DNA of 64,000 nt from Enterococcus quebecensis (GTDB lineage Bacteria > Bacillota > Bacilli > Lactobacillales > Enterococcaceae). Location of the stretch: contig NZ_MIKB01000012.1 in the NCBI RefSeq assembly GCF_001730365.1, positions 352,287 through 416,286 of the forward strand, in the 5' to 3' direction. Position 1 is the first letter of the stretch, and the number at the start of each line of letters is the position of its first letter. The translations under genes were made by a program, and so were the position numbers. Positions 37,513 to 48,159 of this stretch are shown here, piece after piece. The notes below the pieces were generated by a model. That model was not told the DNA's origin, did no database searches, and was given only the letters and a program-made list of their open reading frames with translations.

Positions 37513-38514
37513 ATGACAGTTAAAGTAGGTATTAATGGATTTGGACGTATCGGACGCTTAGCATTCCGTCGTATCCAAGATGTAGCAGGAATCGAAGTAG
37601 TAGCAATCAACGACTTAACAGATGCTAAAATGTTGGCTCACTTGTTAAAATATGACACAACTCAAGGACGTTTCAACGGAACTGTTGAAGTTCATGATGG
37701 ATCTTTCAACGTAAACGGTAAAGAAGTTAAAGTTCTTGCTAACCGTAACCCAGAAGAATTACCATGGGGCGAATTAGGTGTAGATATCGTTCTTGAATGT
37801 ACTGGATTCTTCACTTCAAAAGAAAAAGCTGAATTACACTTAAAAGCTGGTGCTAAACGTGTTGTTATCTCTGCTCCTGGTGGAAATGACGTACCAACAA
37901 TCGTTTACAACACTAACCACGATATCTTAACTGGTAAAGAAACAGTAATCTCAGGTGCTTCATGTACAACTAACTGTTTAGCTCCTATGGCTAAAGCGTT
38001 ACAAGATAACTTTGGTGTTGTTGAAGGTCTTATGACTACAATCCACGCTTACACAGGGGACCAAATGACTCTTGATGGACCTCACCCAGGTGGAGACTTC
38101 CGTCGTGCGCGCGCTGCAGCAGAAAACATCGTGCCTAACACAACTGGTGCTGCTAAAGCAATCGGTCTAGTTATTCCTGAATTAAATGGTAAATTAGATG
38201 GAGCTGCTCAACGTGTTCCTGTAGCAACTGGTTCATTAACTGAGTTAGTAACAGTTCTTGACAAAAAAGTAACTGTTGAAGAAGTAAACGAAGTTATGGC
38301 TAAAGCTGCTAACGAATCTTACGGATACAACACAGATGAAATCGTTTCTTCTGATATCGTAGGTATGACTTTCGGTTCATTATTCGATGCTACTCAAACA
38401 AAAGTAATGACTGTTGGAGATCAACAATTAGTGAAAACTGTTGCTTGGTATGACAACGAAATGTCTTATACTGCACAATTAGTTCGTACTTTAGAGTACT
38501 TCGCTAACTTATAA
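37513..38514 (+). CDS. gap: Glyceraldehyde-3-phosphate dehydrogenase (type I)
   Basis: A 333-aa NAD-dependent GAPDH. NAD site [14 protein letters not shown] at the N-terminus, catalytic Cys151 in [22 protein letters not shown] and [11 protein letters not shown]. It uses a strongly biased, abundant-protein codon set (GTT, CGT, AAC), as expected of a highly expressed gene. Start ATG 37513 follows AAGGAGG; an in-frame start 27 bp upstream lies before that box. Catabolic GAPDH by its place behind cggR. Confidence 0.97.
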   Translation: MTVKVGINGFGRIGRLAFRRIQDVAGIEVVAINDLTDAKMLAHLLKYDTTQGRFNGTVEVHDGSFNVNGKEVKVLANRNPEELPWGELGVDIVLECTGFFTSKEKAELHLKAGAKRVVISAPGGNDVPTIVYNTNHDILTGKETVISGASCTTNCLAPMAKALQDNFGVVEGLMTTIHAYTGDQMTLDGPHPGGDFRRARAAAENIVPNTTGAAKAIGLVIPELNGKLDGAAQRVPVATGSLTELVTVLDKKVTVEEVNEVMAKAANESYGYNTDEIVSSDIVGMTFGSLFDATQTKVMTVGDQQLVKTVAWYDNEMSYTAQLVRTLEYFANL

Positions 38515-38559
38515 GATTTCTTCTTATCATTAGTGAAATTTGAACAACTGTGAAATAAT

Positions 38560-38592
38560 AAGCGGGGAAGCAGCGCGCTTCTCCGCTTTTAT
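38560..38592 (+). terminator. Intercistronic hairpin between gap and pgk
   Basis: AAGCGGGGAAGC pairs with GCTTCTCCGCTT, followed by TTATTATTTT. A partial terminator or mRNA 3'-end stabiliser could make gap more abundant than the distal genes. Confidence 0.7.
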
Positions 38593-38642
38593 TATTTTGT
38601 TTAAAAATACCTAAAAACTTTTATAGATAGGAGTACTCCACA

Positions 38643-39833
38643 ATGGCTAAAAAGACAATCAAAGATGTAGATTTAAAAGATAAAAAAGTCCTTGTTCGTG
38701 TTGATTTCAACGTGCCTTTGAAAGATGGTGTAATCACGAACGATAACCGTATCGTAGCTGCATTACCAACGATCAAATACGTAATCGAAAACGGTGGAAA
38801 AGCAATTCTATTTTCTCACCTAGGTCGTGTGAAAACAGAAGAAGACAAAGCTGGCAAATCATTAAAACCAGTTGCAGAGCGTTTAGGCGAATTATTGGGC
38901 AAACCAGTGGCATTCGTTTCTGAAACTCGTGGTACTGAATTAGAGACTGCTGTAAACAATATGAAAGACGGCGATGTTTTAGTATTTGAAAACACTCGTT
39001 TTGAAGATGTTGACGGTAAAAAAGAAAGCGGAAATGACGCTGAATTAGGTAAATACTGGGCTTCTTTAGGTGATGTATTTGTTAATGATGCATTTGGTAC
39101 GGCTCACCGTGCGCACGCTTCTAACGTTGGAATTGCTTCAACTGGTATCCCAACAGTTGCTGGATTCTTAATGGAAAAAGAAATCAAATTTGTTGGCGAA
39201 GCAGTTACTGCACCAAAACGTCCATTTGTTGCGATCTTAGGTGGAGCAAAAGTTTCTGACAAAATCGGTGTTATCGAAAATTTAATTTCTAAAGCAGATA
39301 AAATCCTTATCGGCGGCGGAATGACTTATACATTCTACAAAGCTAAAGGCATGAATATTGGTAAATCTTTAGTAGAAGAAGATAAAGTTGAACTAGCAAA
39401 AGAATTAATCGAAAAAGCAGGCGACAAATTAATCTTGCCAATCGATTCAATCACTGCTGCTGAATTCTCAAATGATGTACCAACAGAAGAACATACAGGT
39501 GATGTTCCTGATGGACAAATGGGTCTTGACATTGGACCTGAATCAATTGCTTTATTTGCTCAAGCACTAGAAGGCGCAAAAACAGTTGTTTGGAACGGAC
39601 CAATGGGCGTATTTGAAATGAGTAACTTCGCTAATGGTACGATTGGTGTTTGTGAAGCAATTGCTAACTTAGCAGATGCAACAACAATCATCGGTGGTGG
39701 TGATTCAGCTGCAGCTGCGATCCAATTAGGCTTTGCTGATAAATTCACTCACATCTCAACAGGTGGAGGCGCAAGCTTAGAATTATTAGAAGGTAAAGAA
39801 TTACCTGGCTTAGCAGCAATCAACGACAAATAA
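38643..39833 (+). CDS. pgk: Phosphoglycerate kinase
   Basis: A 396-aa monomeric kinase making ATP from 1,3-bisphosphoglycerate. N-terminal [11 protein letters not shown], substrate site [22 protein letters not shown], hinge [15 protein letters not shown], and C-terminal nucleotide site [11 protein letters not shown]. Full length. GATAGGAG ribosome binding site. High-expression codon use like gap. Confidence 0.97.
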   Translation: MAKKTIKDVDLKDKKVLVRVDFNVPLKDGVITNDNRIVAALPTIKYVIENGGKAILFSHLGRVKTEEDKAGKSLKPVAERLGELLGKPVAFVSETRGTELETAVNNMKDGDVLVFENTRFEDVDGKKESGNDAELGKYWASLGDVFVNDAFGTAHRAHASNVGIASTGIPTVAGFLMEKEIKFVGEAVTAPKRPFVAILGGAKVSDKIGVIENLISKADKILIGGGMTYTFYKAKGMNIGKSLVEEDKVELAKELIEKAGDKLILPIDSITAAEFSNDVPTEEHTGDVPDGQMGLDIGPESIALFAQALEGAKTVVWNGPMGVFEMSNFANGTIGVCEAIANLADATTIIGGGDSAAAAIQLGFADKFTHISTGGGASLELLEGKELPGLAAINDK

Positions 39834-39877
39834 AGAGGTTGTGAAAAAGGCGTTTAAACTTCAGTGATTGGACTGAA

Positions 39878-39910
39878 TCTGTAGAACTTCAATACTTGAA
39901 GTTCTACAGA
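39878..39910 (+). promoter_or_regulatory. Perfect 15-bp hairpin between pgk and tpiA
   Basis: TCTGTAGAACTTCAA and TTGAAGTTCTACAGA pair perfectly around a TAC loop. No T tract follows, so termination is unlikely. An RNase processing or mRNA-stability role in the glycolytic transcript is more plausible. Confidence 0.65.
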
Positions 39911-39990
39911 TGAAGGAAATTACAAAAAGCTTGTCTTTTGAACACCGTTTAACCAATCTAAACCATAATAAGAAAAGGATGTGCTTTTTC

Positions 39991-40746
39991 ATGCGTAAAC
40001 CAATTATCGCTGGTAACTGGAAAATGAACAAAACTTTAGCAGAAGCGCAAAGCTTTGCTGAAGCAGTAAAAAATGCTATTCCATCAAAAGATGTTGTTGA
40101 TTCAGTAATCGGGTCTCCTGCATTATTTTTAGCACCATTAGCTTGGAGTCTTAAAGATTCTGAAGTTCAACTATCTGCACAAAACTGCTACTGGGAAAAC
40201 TCAGGCGCATTTACTGGTGAAAATTCACCTGCTGCTATTGCAGATTTAGGTATCCAATATGTAATTATTGGTCACTCTGAACGTCGTGAGTACTTCCACG
40301 AAACAGATGAAGACATCAACAAAAAAGCTAAAGCTATCTTTGCCAATAACATGACACCAATTTTCTGTTGTGGTGAATCTTTAGAAACATACGAAGCTGG
40401 TAAAACTGCTGAATGGATCGAAGGTCAAATCACAAACGGTTTAGTTGGTTTAACTAATGAGCAAGTATCTTCAATGGTTATTGCTTATGAACCAATCTGG
40501 GCAATCGGAACTGGTAAATCTGCAGATGCTAACATCGCTGATGAAATTTGCGGCGTTGTTCGTTCAACTGTTGAAAAATTATATGGTAAAGAAGTATCAG
40601 AAGCTGTACGTATTCAATACGGCGGTTCTGTTAAGCCTGAAAATATTGCTGAATATATGGCAAAAGAAAACGTTGATGGTGCTTTAGTCGGCGGAGCAAG
40701 CCTTGAAGCTGACTCATTCTTAGCATTATTAGATGCGGTTAAATAA
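39991..40746 (+). CDS. tpiA: Triosephosphate isomerase
   Basis: A 251-aa TIM barrel. N-terminal [11 protein letters not shown] with the substrate Lys, catalytic His in VIIGHSERR, catalytic Glu in [11 protein letters not shown], and phosphate loops [10 protein letters not shown] and [12 protein letters not shown] 39991 ([11 protein letters not shown]) is the canonical start; an in-frame ATG at 39910 adds 27 non-conserved residues and lacks a ribosome binding site. Confidence 0.97.
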   Translation: MRKPIIAGNWKMNKTLAEAQSFAEAVKNAIPSKDVVDSVIGSPALFLAPLAWSLKDSEVQLSAQNCYWENSGAFTGENSPAAIADLGIQYVIIGHSERREYFHETDEDINKKAKAIFANNMTPIFCCGESLETYEAGKTAEWIEGQITNGLVGLTNEQVSSMVIAYEPIWAIGTGKSADANIADEICGVVRSTVEKLYGKEVSEAVRIQYGGSVKPENIAEYMAKENVDGALVGGASLEADSFLALLDAVK

Positions 40747-40794
40747 TCACTGCTTATAACAATATACGCAATAAATCAAAGAATCATTGAATTT

Positions 40795-40836
40795 ATGCAA
40801 AAAATGTTTGCATAGCGCGCGTTTATTCACTACAAT
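40795..40836 (+). promoter_or_regulatory. eno promoter with inverted repeat at the -35 box
   Basis: TTGCAT (40808), 17-bp spacer, TACAAT (40831) form a good promoter, so eno can be transcribed apart from cggR-tpiA. ATGCAAA (40795) and TTTGCAT (40807) make a 7-bp inverted repeat that includes the -35 box. Confidence 0.65.
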
Positions 40837-40864
40837 CATAATTAAGGGAATCGAATCCCCTTAG

Positions 40865-42302
<1,438 letters not shown>

Positions 42303-42358
42303 ACGACAGAAATAAACCACACGTTCTACGTGTGCGGAAACGGAAGCTTTAGCGTTAA

Positions 42359-42418
42359 AAATCTCCTTTCGCTATACTAGTAAATGGCTACCAACCAGAT
42401 ACTGAGCGAAAGGAGATT
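42359..42418 (+). promoter_or_regulatory. Long-range hairpin that covers the tnpA ribosome binding site
   Basis: AAATCTCCTTTCGCT (42359) pairs perfectly with AGCGAAAGGAGATTT (42404), which contains the AAAGGAG box. In IS200 a similar 5' hairpin blocks read-through and hides the ribosome binding site, keeping transposase low (known for the Salmonella element; inferred here). Confidence 0.75.
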
Positions 42419-42422
42419 TTTT

Positions 42423-42848
42423 ATGTCTAATGACGATAAAAGTTTATCACATAGTCGTTGGAATTGTAAGTATCACATTGTTTTCACACCAAAATATAGA
42501 AGGAAAGTTATTTATGGAAAACTAAGAAAAGATATTGGAACAATTTTGAGAAAATTATGTGAAATAAAAGAAGTAGAGATCTTAGAAGCGCATGCAATGC
42601 CAAATCATATTCATATGTTAGTAAAAATACCACCAAAGTTAAGTGTTTCAAGTTTCATGGGCTACTTAAAGGGAAGAAGTGCGGTTCTCATTCATGAAAG
42701 ACATGCGAATTTGAAATATAATTATGGAAATCGAACATTTTGGGCAAAAGGATATTATGTTAGTACGGTTGGATTGAATCAAAAAACAATCGAAAAATAC
42801 ATTAGAGAGCAAGAAGCGGTTGGAGGTCTTTTTAAAAGGCCCCTATAA
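42423..42848 (+). CDS. tnpA: IS200/IS605-family Y1 (HUH) transposase TnpA
   Basis: A 141-aa single-strand transposase. The HUH motif is His62-Ile-His64 in AMPNHIHMLV. The likely catalytic tyrosine is Tyr126 in IEKYIREQ, and FWAKGYYVSTVG precedes it. Intact, normal length, so potentially active. ATG 42423 lies 7-8 bp after AAAGGAG; an in-frame start upstream at 42384 falls in the 5' hairpin. Confidence 0.93.
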   Translation: MSNDDKSLSHSRWNCKYHIVFTPKYRRKVIYGKLRKDIGTILRKLCEIKEVEILEAHAMPNHIHMLVKIPPKLSVSSFMGYLKGRSAVLIHERHANLKYNYGNRTFWAKGYYVSTVGLNQKTIEKYIREQEAVGGLFKRPL

Positions 42849-43092
42849 GGGGCTTGGTATGTAGTGACCCCTTATAGGGGGATTAAAAAGCCACCCGTTC
42901 ACACGGGTGGATATTTACTATTCATAAAATATTGAACATAAGTAAGAAAAATCAGAATATTACAAAGTCTATAAAATTAGATATAGTAATTTATGGAATA
43001 AATAATTATCATTAAGTAAATTTTAACTATTATCAAAATGACATTTGTGATAAAATTTTATTACAATTAGTTTTTTTAGAGAGGAGTAACTA

Positions 43093-43383
43093 ATGGCAAT
43101 ACAAAGTGATTTGGCTGGAGCAAGTCAAAAGGCTACTGTGCTAAAAAGTGCAACGGATAGACTAATACAGCAATCTAAGATAAATAATGATACTCAAACA
43201 ACAGTGACAGGGAATGATAATGCACAAGAAGTGATAATTACCGCACAAGAAACAGCCACTAAGATAGCTCAAGCAGTGTTTTTGGCATCTAGTAATCTCC
43301 AAAGTGTGGCAAAGGATTTTGAAGCTTTAGACCAAACAGTTGCAAATACTATTTTTAGACCTCTAGGTGGTTTAGGAAAATGA
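43093..43383 (+). CDS. TIGR04197-family type VII secretion effector/partner (WXG100-like)
   Basis: A 96-aa small helical protein beginning MAIQSDLAGASQKATVLKSATD, characteristic of the TIGR04197 (SACOL2603-like) family encoded just upstream of LXG toxins. No signal peptide, as usual for T7SS substrates. Probably a targeting partner of the LXG protein, binding its N-terminal helices. GAGAGGAG box before the ATG. The stop overlaps the next start (ATGA). Confidence 0.8.
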   Translation: MAIQSDLAGASQKATVLKSATDRLIQQSKINNDTQTTVTGNDNAQEVIITAQETATKIAQAVFLASSNLQSVAKDFEALDQTVANTIFRPLGGLGK

Positions 43384-43727
43384 GAAAATTAGAAGAGATT
43401 CAAAAAGAAGAAAAGCAATTATATTTAAAAGAAGAAACCCTATCGAGTGAATTAAATCAAGTAAAGAGAGTCAAAGAAAGCTATGACCAACATTTTTACG
43501 AAGCAAGACATTTTTTTGATGATATCTGTTATCAGTTTAATAAAAATAAACAAGGCAATTTTTATAAATCAATCTTTGATGAATTTTCTCAAAAAGAAAG
43601 ACAAGTAATGGATTATTTGGAAAATGATGAGGAAGAATTACGCATACAAAAAAAGAAAGTTTTGAATCAATTAGAAGATATTGGATATGAAAAAAGAAAA
43701 GTATTGTCAGAGGAGGATAGTAAATAA
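43380..43727 (+). CDS. DUF3958 family protein
   Basis: A 115-aa highly charged, mostly coiled-coil protein (KLEEIQKEEKQLYLKEETL... KKKVLNQLEDIGYEKRK). I recognise the DUF3958 family, a regular small gene between TIGR04197 proteins and LXG toxins. Likely a second LXG partner or chaperone. Overlaps both neighbours by 4 bp and 1 bp. Exact role unproven. Confidence 0.72.
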   Translation: MRKLEEIQKEEKQLYLKEETLSSELNQVKRVKESYDQHFYEARHFFDDICYQFNKNKQGNFYKSIFDEFSQKERQVMDYLENDEEELRIQKKKVLNQLEDIGYEKRKVLSEEDSK

Positions 43728-45295
43728 TGAGTGTTAATATGTATGTTTCCGTATCACAAAGTCAAGCATCTAGCGTGTCTATAATGTGCAAGTCGCAAGT
43801 AGAAGGATACAATGAACTACAAAAAGCTATTACAGATTTTGTGATAGCAAGTCCATTTTTAACTGGTAAAGCATACGATTCTGCAAAAGCCTATTTTCAG
43901 TCGGTTCTATATCCTCTAGCACAAGGAGGAATTCTACTTTCTGAAGCAGTAGAAAGTGCAGTTAAGAAATTCCCAGAGGAATATATTTCTCAAGTAGATA
44001 GTGGTGACTTAAAACAATCTGAATTGGAAGAAAAGATTAGAAGAGCAGATAGATTATTGAATCAAGCAGAAGATATTCGCAGAGAACTAAATTCTTCTAA
44101 AACGCCTGATATTACTAAATCATTCCAGTTAACTGCTAATTCAATGTTAATAGGGATGTATAACGCTTCCAAGCAAAAATTGGAAGAGCAATTACAGAAA
44201 TTATTAGCATTTAATGCAAGTTCACCATCATTATTTTCGGAGATAACTAGTCTACAACAAGCTGTAAATCAAGGGTTGGCACAAACTAAAACGGCATGGA
44301 GTGGTGCAACAGGAACCTTTAATATTCCAAATGATTTGTCATGGAAGAACACAATTAATGAAAAATGGGAAAAATATCAGGTTAAAAATATGTCAGAAAC
44401 TGAATTGTTCTCCTATAATATGAAAAAGCAATATGGATTTAATTCAGAAGAAGCTCAAATTATTAACAAACTATATGATAATTTGGAAAAACTGCATGGT
44501 AAAGAGGAAGCAAATAGATTACTTATTACGTTATTAGCATCTTTTCAATATGGAGGAAGTATACAATGGAGTTATACAGGTGCTCTGTTTGGGGAAAAGC
44601 CATTGCACTTAATTTTAGCAGAGGCAGGAAGATTAACAGATAAAGAAATAGAGTTACTTTCAAAAGCTATTATAAATCAGCATAATTTGGCTCCAATACT
44701 GGATATTAAACAAGCATCTCGTATTTTATTCGATAGTAATTGGGATGACTTGTCTAAAGAGCAACAAGCAAGAGTAACTGAACTCTTTACTCAGTTTGGA
44801 AATCGCTCTGATTTTGCACATATGTGTGCGACTATTGCGACTTATTATACTAAATCTCCACTTGAGGATACAGCAGATGAGTTACTAGGAATTTTGTATC
44901 CAGTTTCAGGATTGGATGTTAATTCTGGGTATATAGGGGATGTAGCGGGAACCAATGGAGCAAGACCGAGCATGGGAAATGATGATTATCGTGCAGATTT
45001 AGATGCCGTAAATATCTACTCTAAATTACAAGTAGAGAAGAATATGAATAAAGTGTTTAATGACTATTATAAGAATATAGAATCTGCTTCTGATTATCGA
45101 GTCAATGAATTTATTAAAAATATCGGAAATGGCAGTTATGAAGCGGGATGGCTATTGTTACAGAAACAATATACTCAATTTACAAATAGCGAGACATATA
45201 AAAATATGGACGTTAATGACAAGAAAGTATTTGCTGAGTTTTTATTGAATTTAATGAATAAAAATTCGGAATTAAAATCTGGTAACAAACGATGA
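43727..45295 (+). CDS. LXG-domain polymorphic toxin, putative type VII secretion substrate
   Basis: A 522-aa protein. Residues about 1-200 match the LXG pattern: helical, FLTGKAYDSAKAYFQSVLYPLAQGG, then EKIRRADRLLNQAEDIRREL, no signal peptide. A linker (about 200-230) leads to a C-terminal domain (about 240-515) with FAHMCATIATYYT, PVSGLDVNSGYIGDVAGTNGA and GNDDYRADLDAVNIYSKL. I have a memory of such GNDDYxADLDAxNIY domains in LXG proteins but know no activity for them. A nuclease, NADase or lipid-II hydrolase motif is not evident. Overlaps the putative immunity gene by 4 bp. Confidence 0.75.
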   Translation: MSVNMYVSVSQSQASSVSIMCKSQVEGYNELQKAITDFVIASPFLTGKAYDSAKAYFQSVLYPLAQGGILLSEAVESAVKKFPEEYISQVDSGDLKQSELEEKIRRADRLLNQAEDIRRELNSSKTPDITKSFQLTANSMLIGMYNASKQKLEEQLQKLLAFNASSPSLFSEITSLQQAVNQGLAQTKTAWSGATGTFNIPNDLSWKNTINEKWEKYQVKNMSETELFSYNMKKQYGFNSEEAQIINKLYDNLEKLHGKEEANRLLITLLASFQYGGSIQWSYTGALFGEKPLHLILAEAGRLTDKEIELLSKAIINQHNLAPILDIKQASRILFDSNWDDLSKEQQARVTELFTQFGNRSDFAHMCATIATYYTKSPLEDTADELLGILYPVSGLDVNSGYIGDVAGTNGARPSMGNDDYRADLDAVNIYSKLQVEKNMNKVFNDYYKNIESASDYRVNEFIKNIGNGSYEAGWLLLQKQYTQFTNSETYKNMDVNDKKVFAEFLLNLMNKNSELKSGNKR

Positions 45296-45921
45296 GACAG
45301 AGAAATAAAGTATTAATTTTATCAGTACTGTTATTAGTAGTAGGCTTTTTTTTATTAAAAAATCCAGTTACTGAGTACATTGAAATAAAAAATGGTAATA
45401 ATGAACAGCTTTCAAAAAAATTTATTAAGTTAAAGTACAGTTATCTTTGGGATGAACAATCATTTGGACTAGTTGGAGATAGTAGCACTAATGAACATAC
45501 TGTAATTACTTTAAAAAAGGATAAATTACGAGTATTAAATCATCCCTTTTCTACATCAGATATAATATTTTTTGAACTATTATATAATGAAAATGAGCCA
45601 AGTATTTCAGTATCGTTCAACTTAACAAATATTGATACTACTTATTATTATCAAAAAGATTCGGTTTCTGATTTAAAGTATTTTTCAATTAATGATACAG
45701 CAGGTAAGGCTTTCATAGAAAAGACAAGTCGTTTGTCAATAAGTAAGATTAAAAAAGATATCGAAACAAATCAAGCCAATTTTCTCAATGGATTGAATTT
45801 TGTTAAAGAAAAAAAATTAAATGAACTTCAATCAGACATAAAATTTCGTTTAATTTTTTTCTTCGTGATAACTATCATTAGTATTGTTCTACTTACACTA
45901 TTTTTATGTATTAAAATATAA
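45292..45921 (+). CDS. Membrane protein, putative immunity factor of the LXG toxin
   Basis: A 209-aa protein with an N-terminal membrane helix (VLILSVLLLVVGFFLL), an approximately 150-residue mainly extracellular domain, and a C-terminal helix (LIFFFVITIISIVLLTLFLCI). It starts on the LXG stop codon (ATGA), the usual place of the cognate immunity gene. Two-helix topology would expose the middle domain outside, which suggests that the toxin acts at the cell surface (inference). No family recognised. Confidence 0.6.
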   Translation: MRQRNKVLILSVLLLVVGFFLLKNPVTEYIEIKNGNNEQLSKKFIKLKYSYLWDEQSFGLVGDSSTNEHTVITLKKDKLRVLNHPFSTSDIIFFELLYNENEPSISVSFNLTNIDTTYYYQKDSVSDLKYFSINDTAGKAFIEKTSRLSISKIKKDIETNQANFLNGLNFVKEKKLNELQSDIKFRLIFFFVITIISIVLLTLFLCIKI

Positions 45922-46404
<483 letters not shown>

Positions 46405-46413
46405 GAGATGTAT

Positions 46414-46899
46414 TCACGCTGTTTTCTTACGAATGATAGCGATTAGAAATTTGATACCAGTAACTAAAAATACAACCATTCCGGCAAAAATGAACAAAAA
46501 GCCTATAGGTAAAAGATAAAAATTTTCATGTAGGATACCTGATGCATCAACATATTCTACTGAGTTTGCTTTTATAAAGAAGCAAGCAAAACCAAAAAAT
46601 AATAGAAATGCTCCAATCAAAGTCGTAACCATATTTAATTTTGCTTGCCTTATTTGACTGCCATCTTTAATTAGCTTTTCTGTCATATTGTTCACGTTGT
46701 TTCCTCCTAAAATTAAATCATCAAGCGAAATGTAAAAAATACTAGAAATTAGGATTAACATTTCAAGATCTGGAAGGTTTCTATCATTTTCCCAGTTAGA
46801 TACTGCTTGTCTTGTTACATTTAAACGAATAGCAAATTTTTCCTGTGTCAGTTGATTTTTTGTTCGTAGCTCTTTTATCTTGTCTCCAAATTCCATCAT
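46414..46899 (-). CDS. XRE-family regulator with C-terminal membrane segments
   Basis: A 161-aa protein. The N-terminal helix-turn-helix (residues about 5-60: NQLTQEKFAIRLNVTRQAVSNWENDRNLPD) is followed by two hydrophobic helices (VTTLIGAFLLFFGFACFF and LLPIGFLFIFAGMVVFLVTGI). Membrane-tethered one-component regulators of this type are common in Firmicutes; target unknown. Ribosome binding site GAAAGGAA. It converges on the duplicated eno end, whose terminator can serve it too. Confidence 0.85.
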   Translation of the reverse strand: MMEFGDKIKELRTKNQLTQEKFAIRLNVTRQAVSNWENDRNLPDLEMLILISSIFYISLDDLILGGNNVNNMTEKLIKDGSQIRQAKLNMVTTLIGAFLLFFGFACFFIKANSVEYVDASGILHENFYLLPIGFLFIFAGMVVFLVTGIKFLIAIIRKKTA

Positions 46900-47201
46900 A
46901 TAATTTCCTTTCGTTAATGTATCTTAAGCATAAAGAACCTGTTTCCTATTTTCAAGAAAGCATTGCTTGCAGACCAGTAAAATAAAGGGAAAGCAATACT
47001 TTCCAAACGATTTTAGCCATGAAGATACTAGTTTTGTTGTTGAATAGATTTACTTTATTATTCTTGCGGTTAAATTATAGCATCCATTCTTTACAAATAG
47101 AAATTTGATTATCATTTCTAAAATCATCTAAACGTGTATCTTTTTTTTTATGACTATTTATTTGTTATACTGATTGTAATAAATAGAAAGGAGGGAATTT
47201 T
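46900..47201. promoter_or_regulatory. Divergent intergenic region
   Basis: About 300 bases between divergent genes. It must hold promoters for both; TATACT and TGTAAT near 47168-47180 are candidate -10 boxes for the DUF975 gene. No ncRNA signature seen. Confidence 0.4.
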
Positions 47202-47909
47202 ATGAAAACAACTGCTGAATTAAAAAATGAAGCGAAAGGAATACTGCGTGGTCGTTGGAAAGATAGTGTATTGATGTGTTTGGTACCGACGTTGATCGCA
47301 ATTGCAATTGGACTTTTATTATTTGTTGTACTGATATTACCCATGCTTACATTTGTTCAGAATAATTCAGATTTATTAAACAGCAATACAGGTTATGACG
47401 GAAATTCTGGAGGAGGTAGTGGCGGTTTTGTCGGTGGAATCATCGGAGCATTGTTCAGTGCAGGAATTTCTTGGACATTCCTTGATCTTTTAAGAGAAAA
47501 AAGACAAGAAATCCGTCCATTTTCAGATGTTTTTCGAGGCTTTGCTGGACCTGTAGTTTTAGGAGTAATCTGTATTTATCTATTAATGACTATTTTTATC
47601 TCTTTGTGGTCATTACTCTTAGTTATACCGGGAATTATCAAAGGCTATTCTTATTCTCAAGCATATTTTGTTTATTACGACAGTTTTGAAGAAACAGGAG
47701 TACGTCCTGGGTTTCTAAATTGTATCACTCGCAGTAGACAGTTGATGAAGGGATACAAAGGCCAATTATTCCTATTGGATTTGAGCTTTATCGGTTGGCA
47801 TATCTTAGCTATTTTAACACTTGGAATTGGTTATCTATGGCTAACACCATATATTGCTGCAACGAAAGCAGCTTTCTATGAAAATTTACCAAAAGCTACT
47901 ACGATTTAA
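47202..47909 (+). CDS. DUF975 family membrane protein
   Basis: A 235-aa integral membrane protein. The N-terminal family signature TTAELKNEAKGILRGRWKDSV is followed by about five hydrophobic segments and a Gly-rich loop (GNSGGGSGGFVGG). The C-terminal part has SYSQAYFVYYD and SRQLMKGYKGQLFLLDLSFIGW, typical of DUF975. Function unknown. GGAGGG ribosome binding site. Own terminator follows. Confidence 0.88.
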   Translation: MKTTAELKNEAKGILRGRWKDSVLMCLVPTLIAIAIGLLLFVVLILPMLTFVQNNSDLLNSNTGYDGNSGGGSGGFVGGIIGALFSAGISWTFLDLLREKRQEIRPFSDVFRGFAGPVVLGVICIYLLMTIFISLWSLLLVIPGIIKGYSYSQAYFVYYDSFEETGVRPGFLNCITRSRQLMKGYKGQLFLLDLSFIGWHILAILTLGIGYLWLTPYIAATKAAFYENLPKATTI

Positions 47910-47919
47910 AACAGAAAAA

Positions 47920-47957
47920 CCGAGGTATAACTTCAAACGTTATATCTCTGTTTTTTT
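47920..47957 (+). terminator. Terminator after the DUF975 gene
   Basis: CCGAGGTATAAC pairs with GTTATATCTCTG (wobbles), followed by seven T. Confidence 0.85.
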
Positions 47958-48159
47958 ATAGCCAATAATTTAGTAGCTTATGTTGTTAAAGTATAAATAC
48001 ATATAGTGTTCCTGGATAGTTAACGTTACGATATTTAACAGATACAAAAAATTGTTTATACTTTGTTTATTTTCTTGTTAGAATCCGTTTAGAACTCTCC
48101 TTTATAATAAAAGTATAGATTGAGAATTTAGAACGAATTTTAGAAAGGAAAGAGAAAGT

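Larger units (their letters stand above)
42304..42925 (+). mobile_element. IS200/IS605-family insertion sequence (IS200 group)
   Basis: A single Y1 transposase gene flanked by subterminal hairpins: left CCACACG-TTCTA-CGTGTG (42317-42337) and right CCACCCGT-TC-ACACGGGTGG (42891-42910). A further perfect 13-bp inverted repeat, CCCCTATAAGGGG and its complement (42840-42880), overlaps the end of tnpA. It starts right after the eno terminator. No tnpB, no terminal inverted repeats or target duplication, as expected for this family. Exact ends are uncertain. Confidence 0.75.

Noticed and set aside
43727..45295. LXG protein as a prophage tail or lysin gene
   Set aside because: No phage structural genes surround it, and the TIGR04197 and DUF3958 neighbours plus a membrane immunity-type gene are typical of T7SS cassettes.
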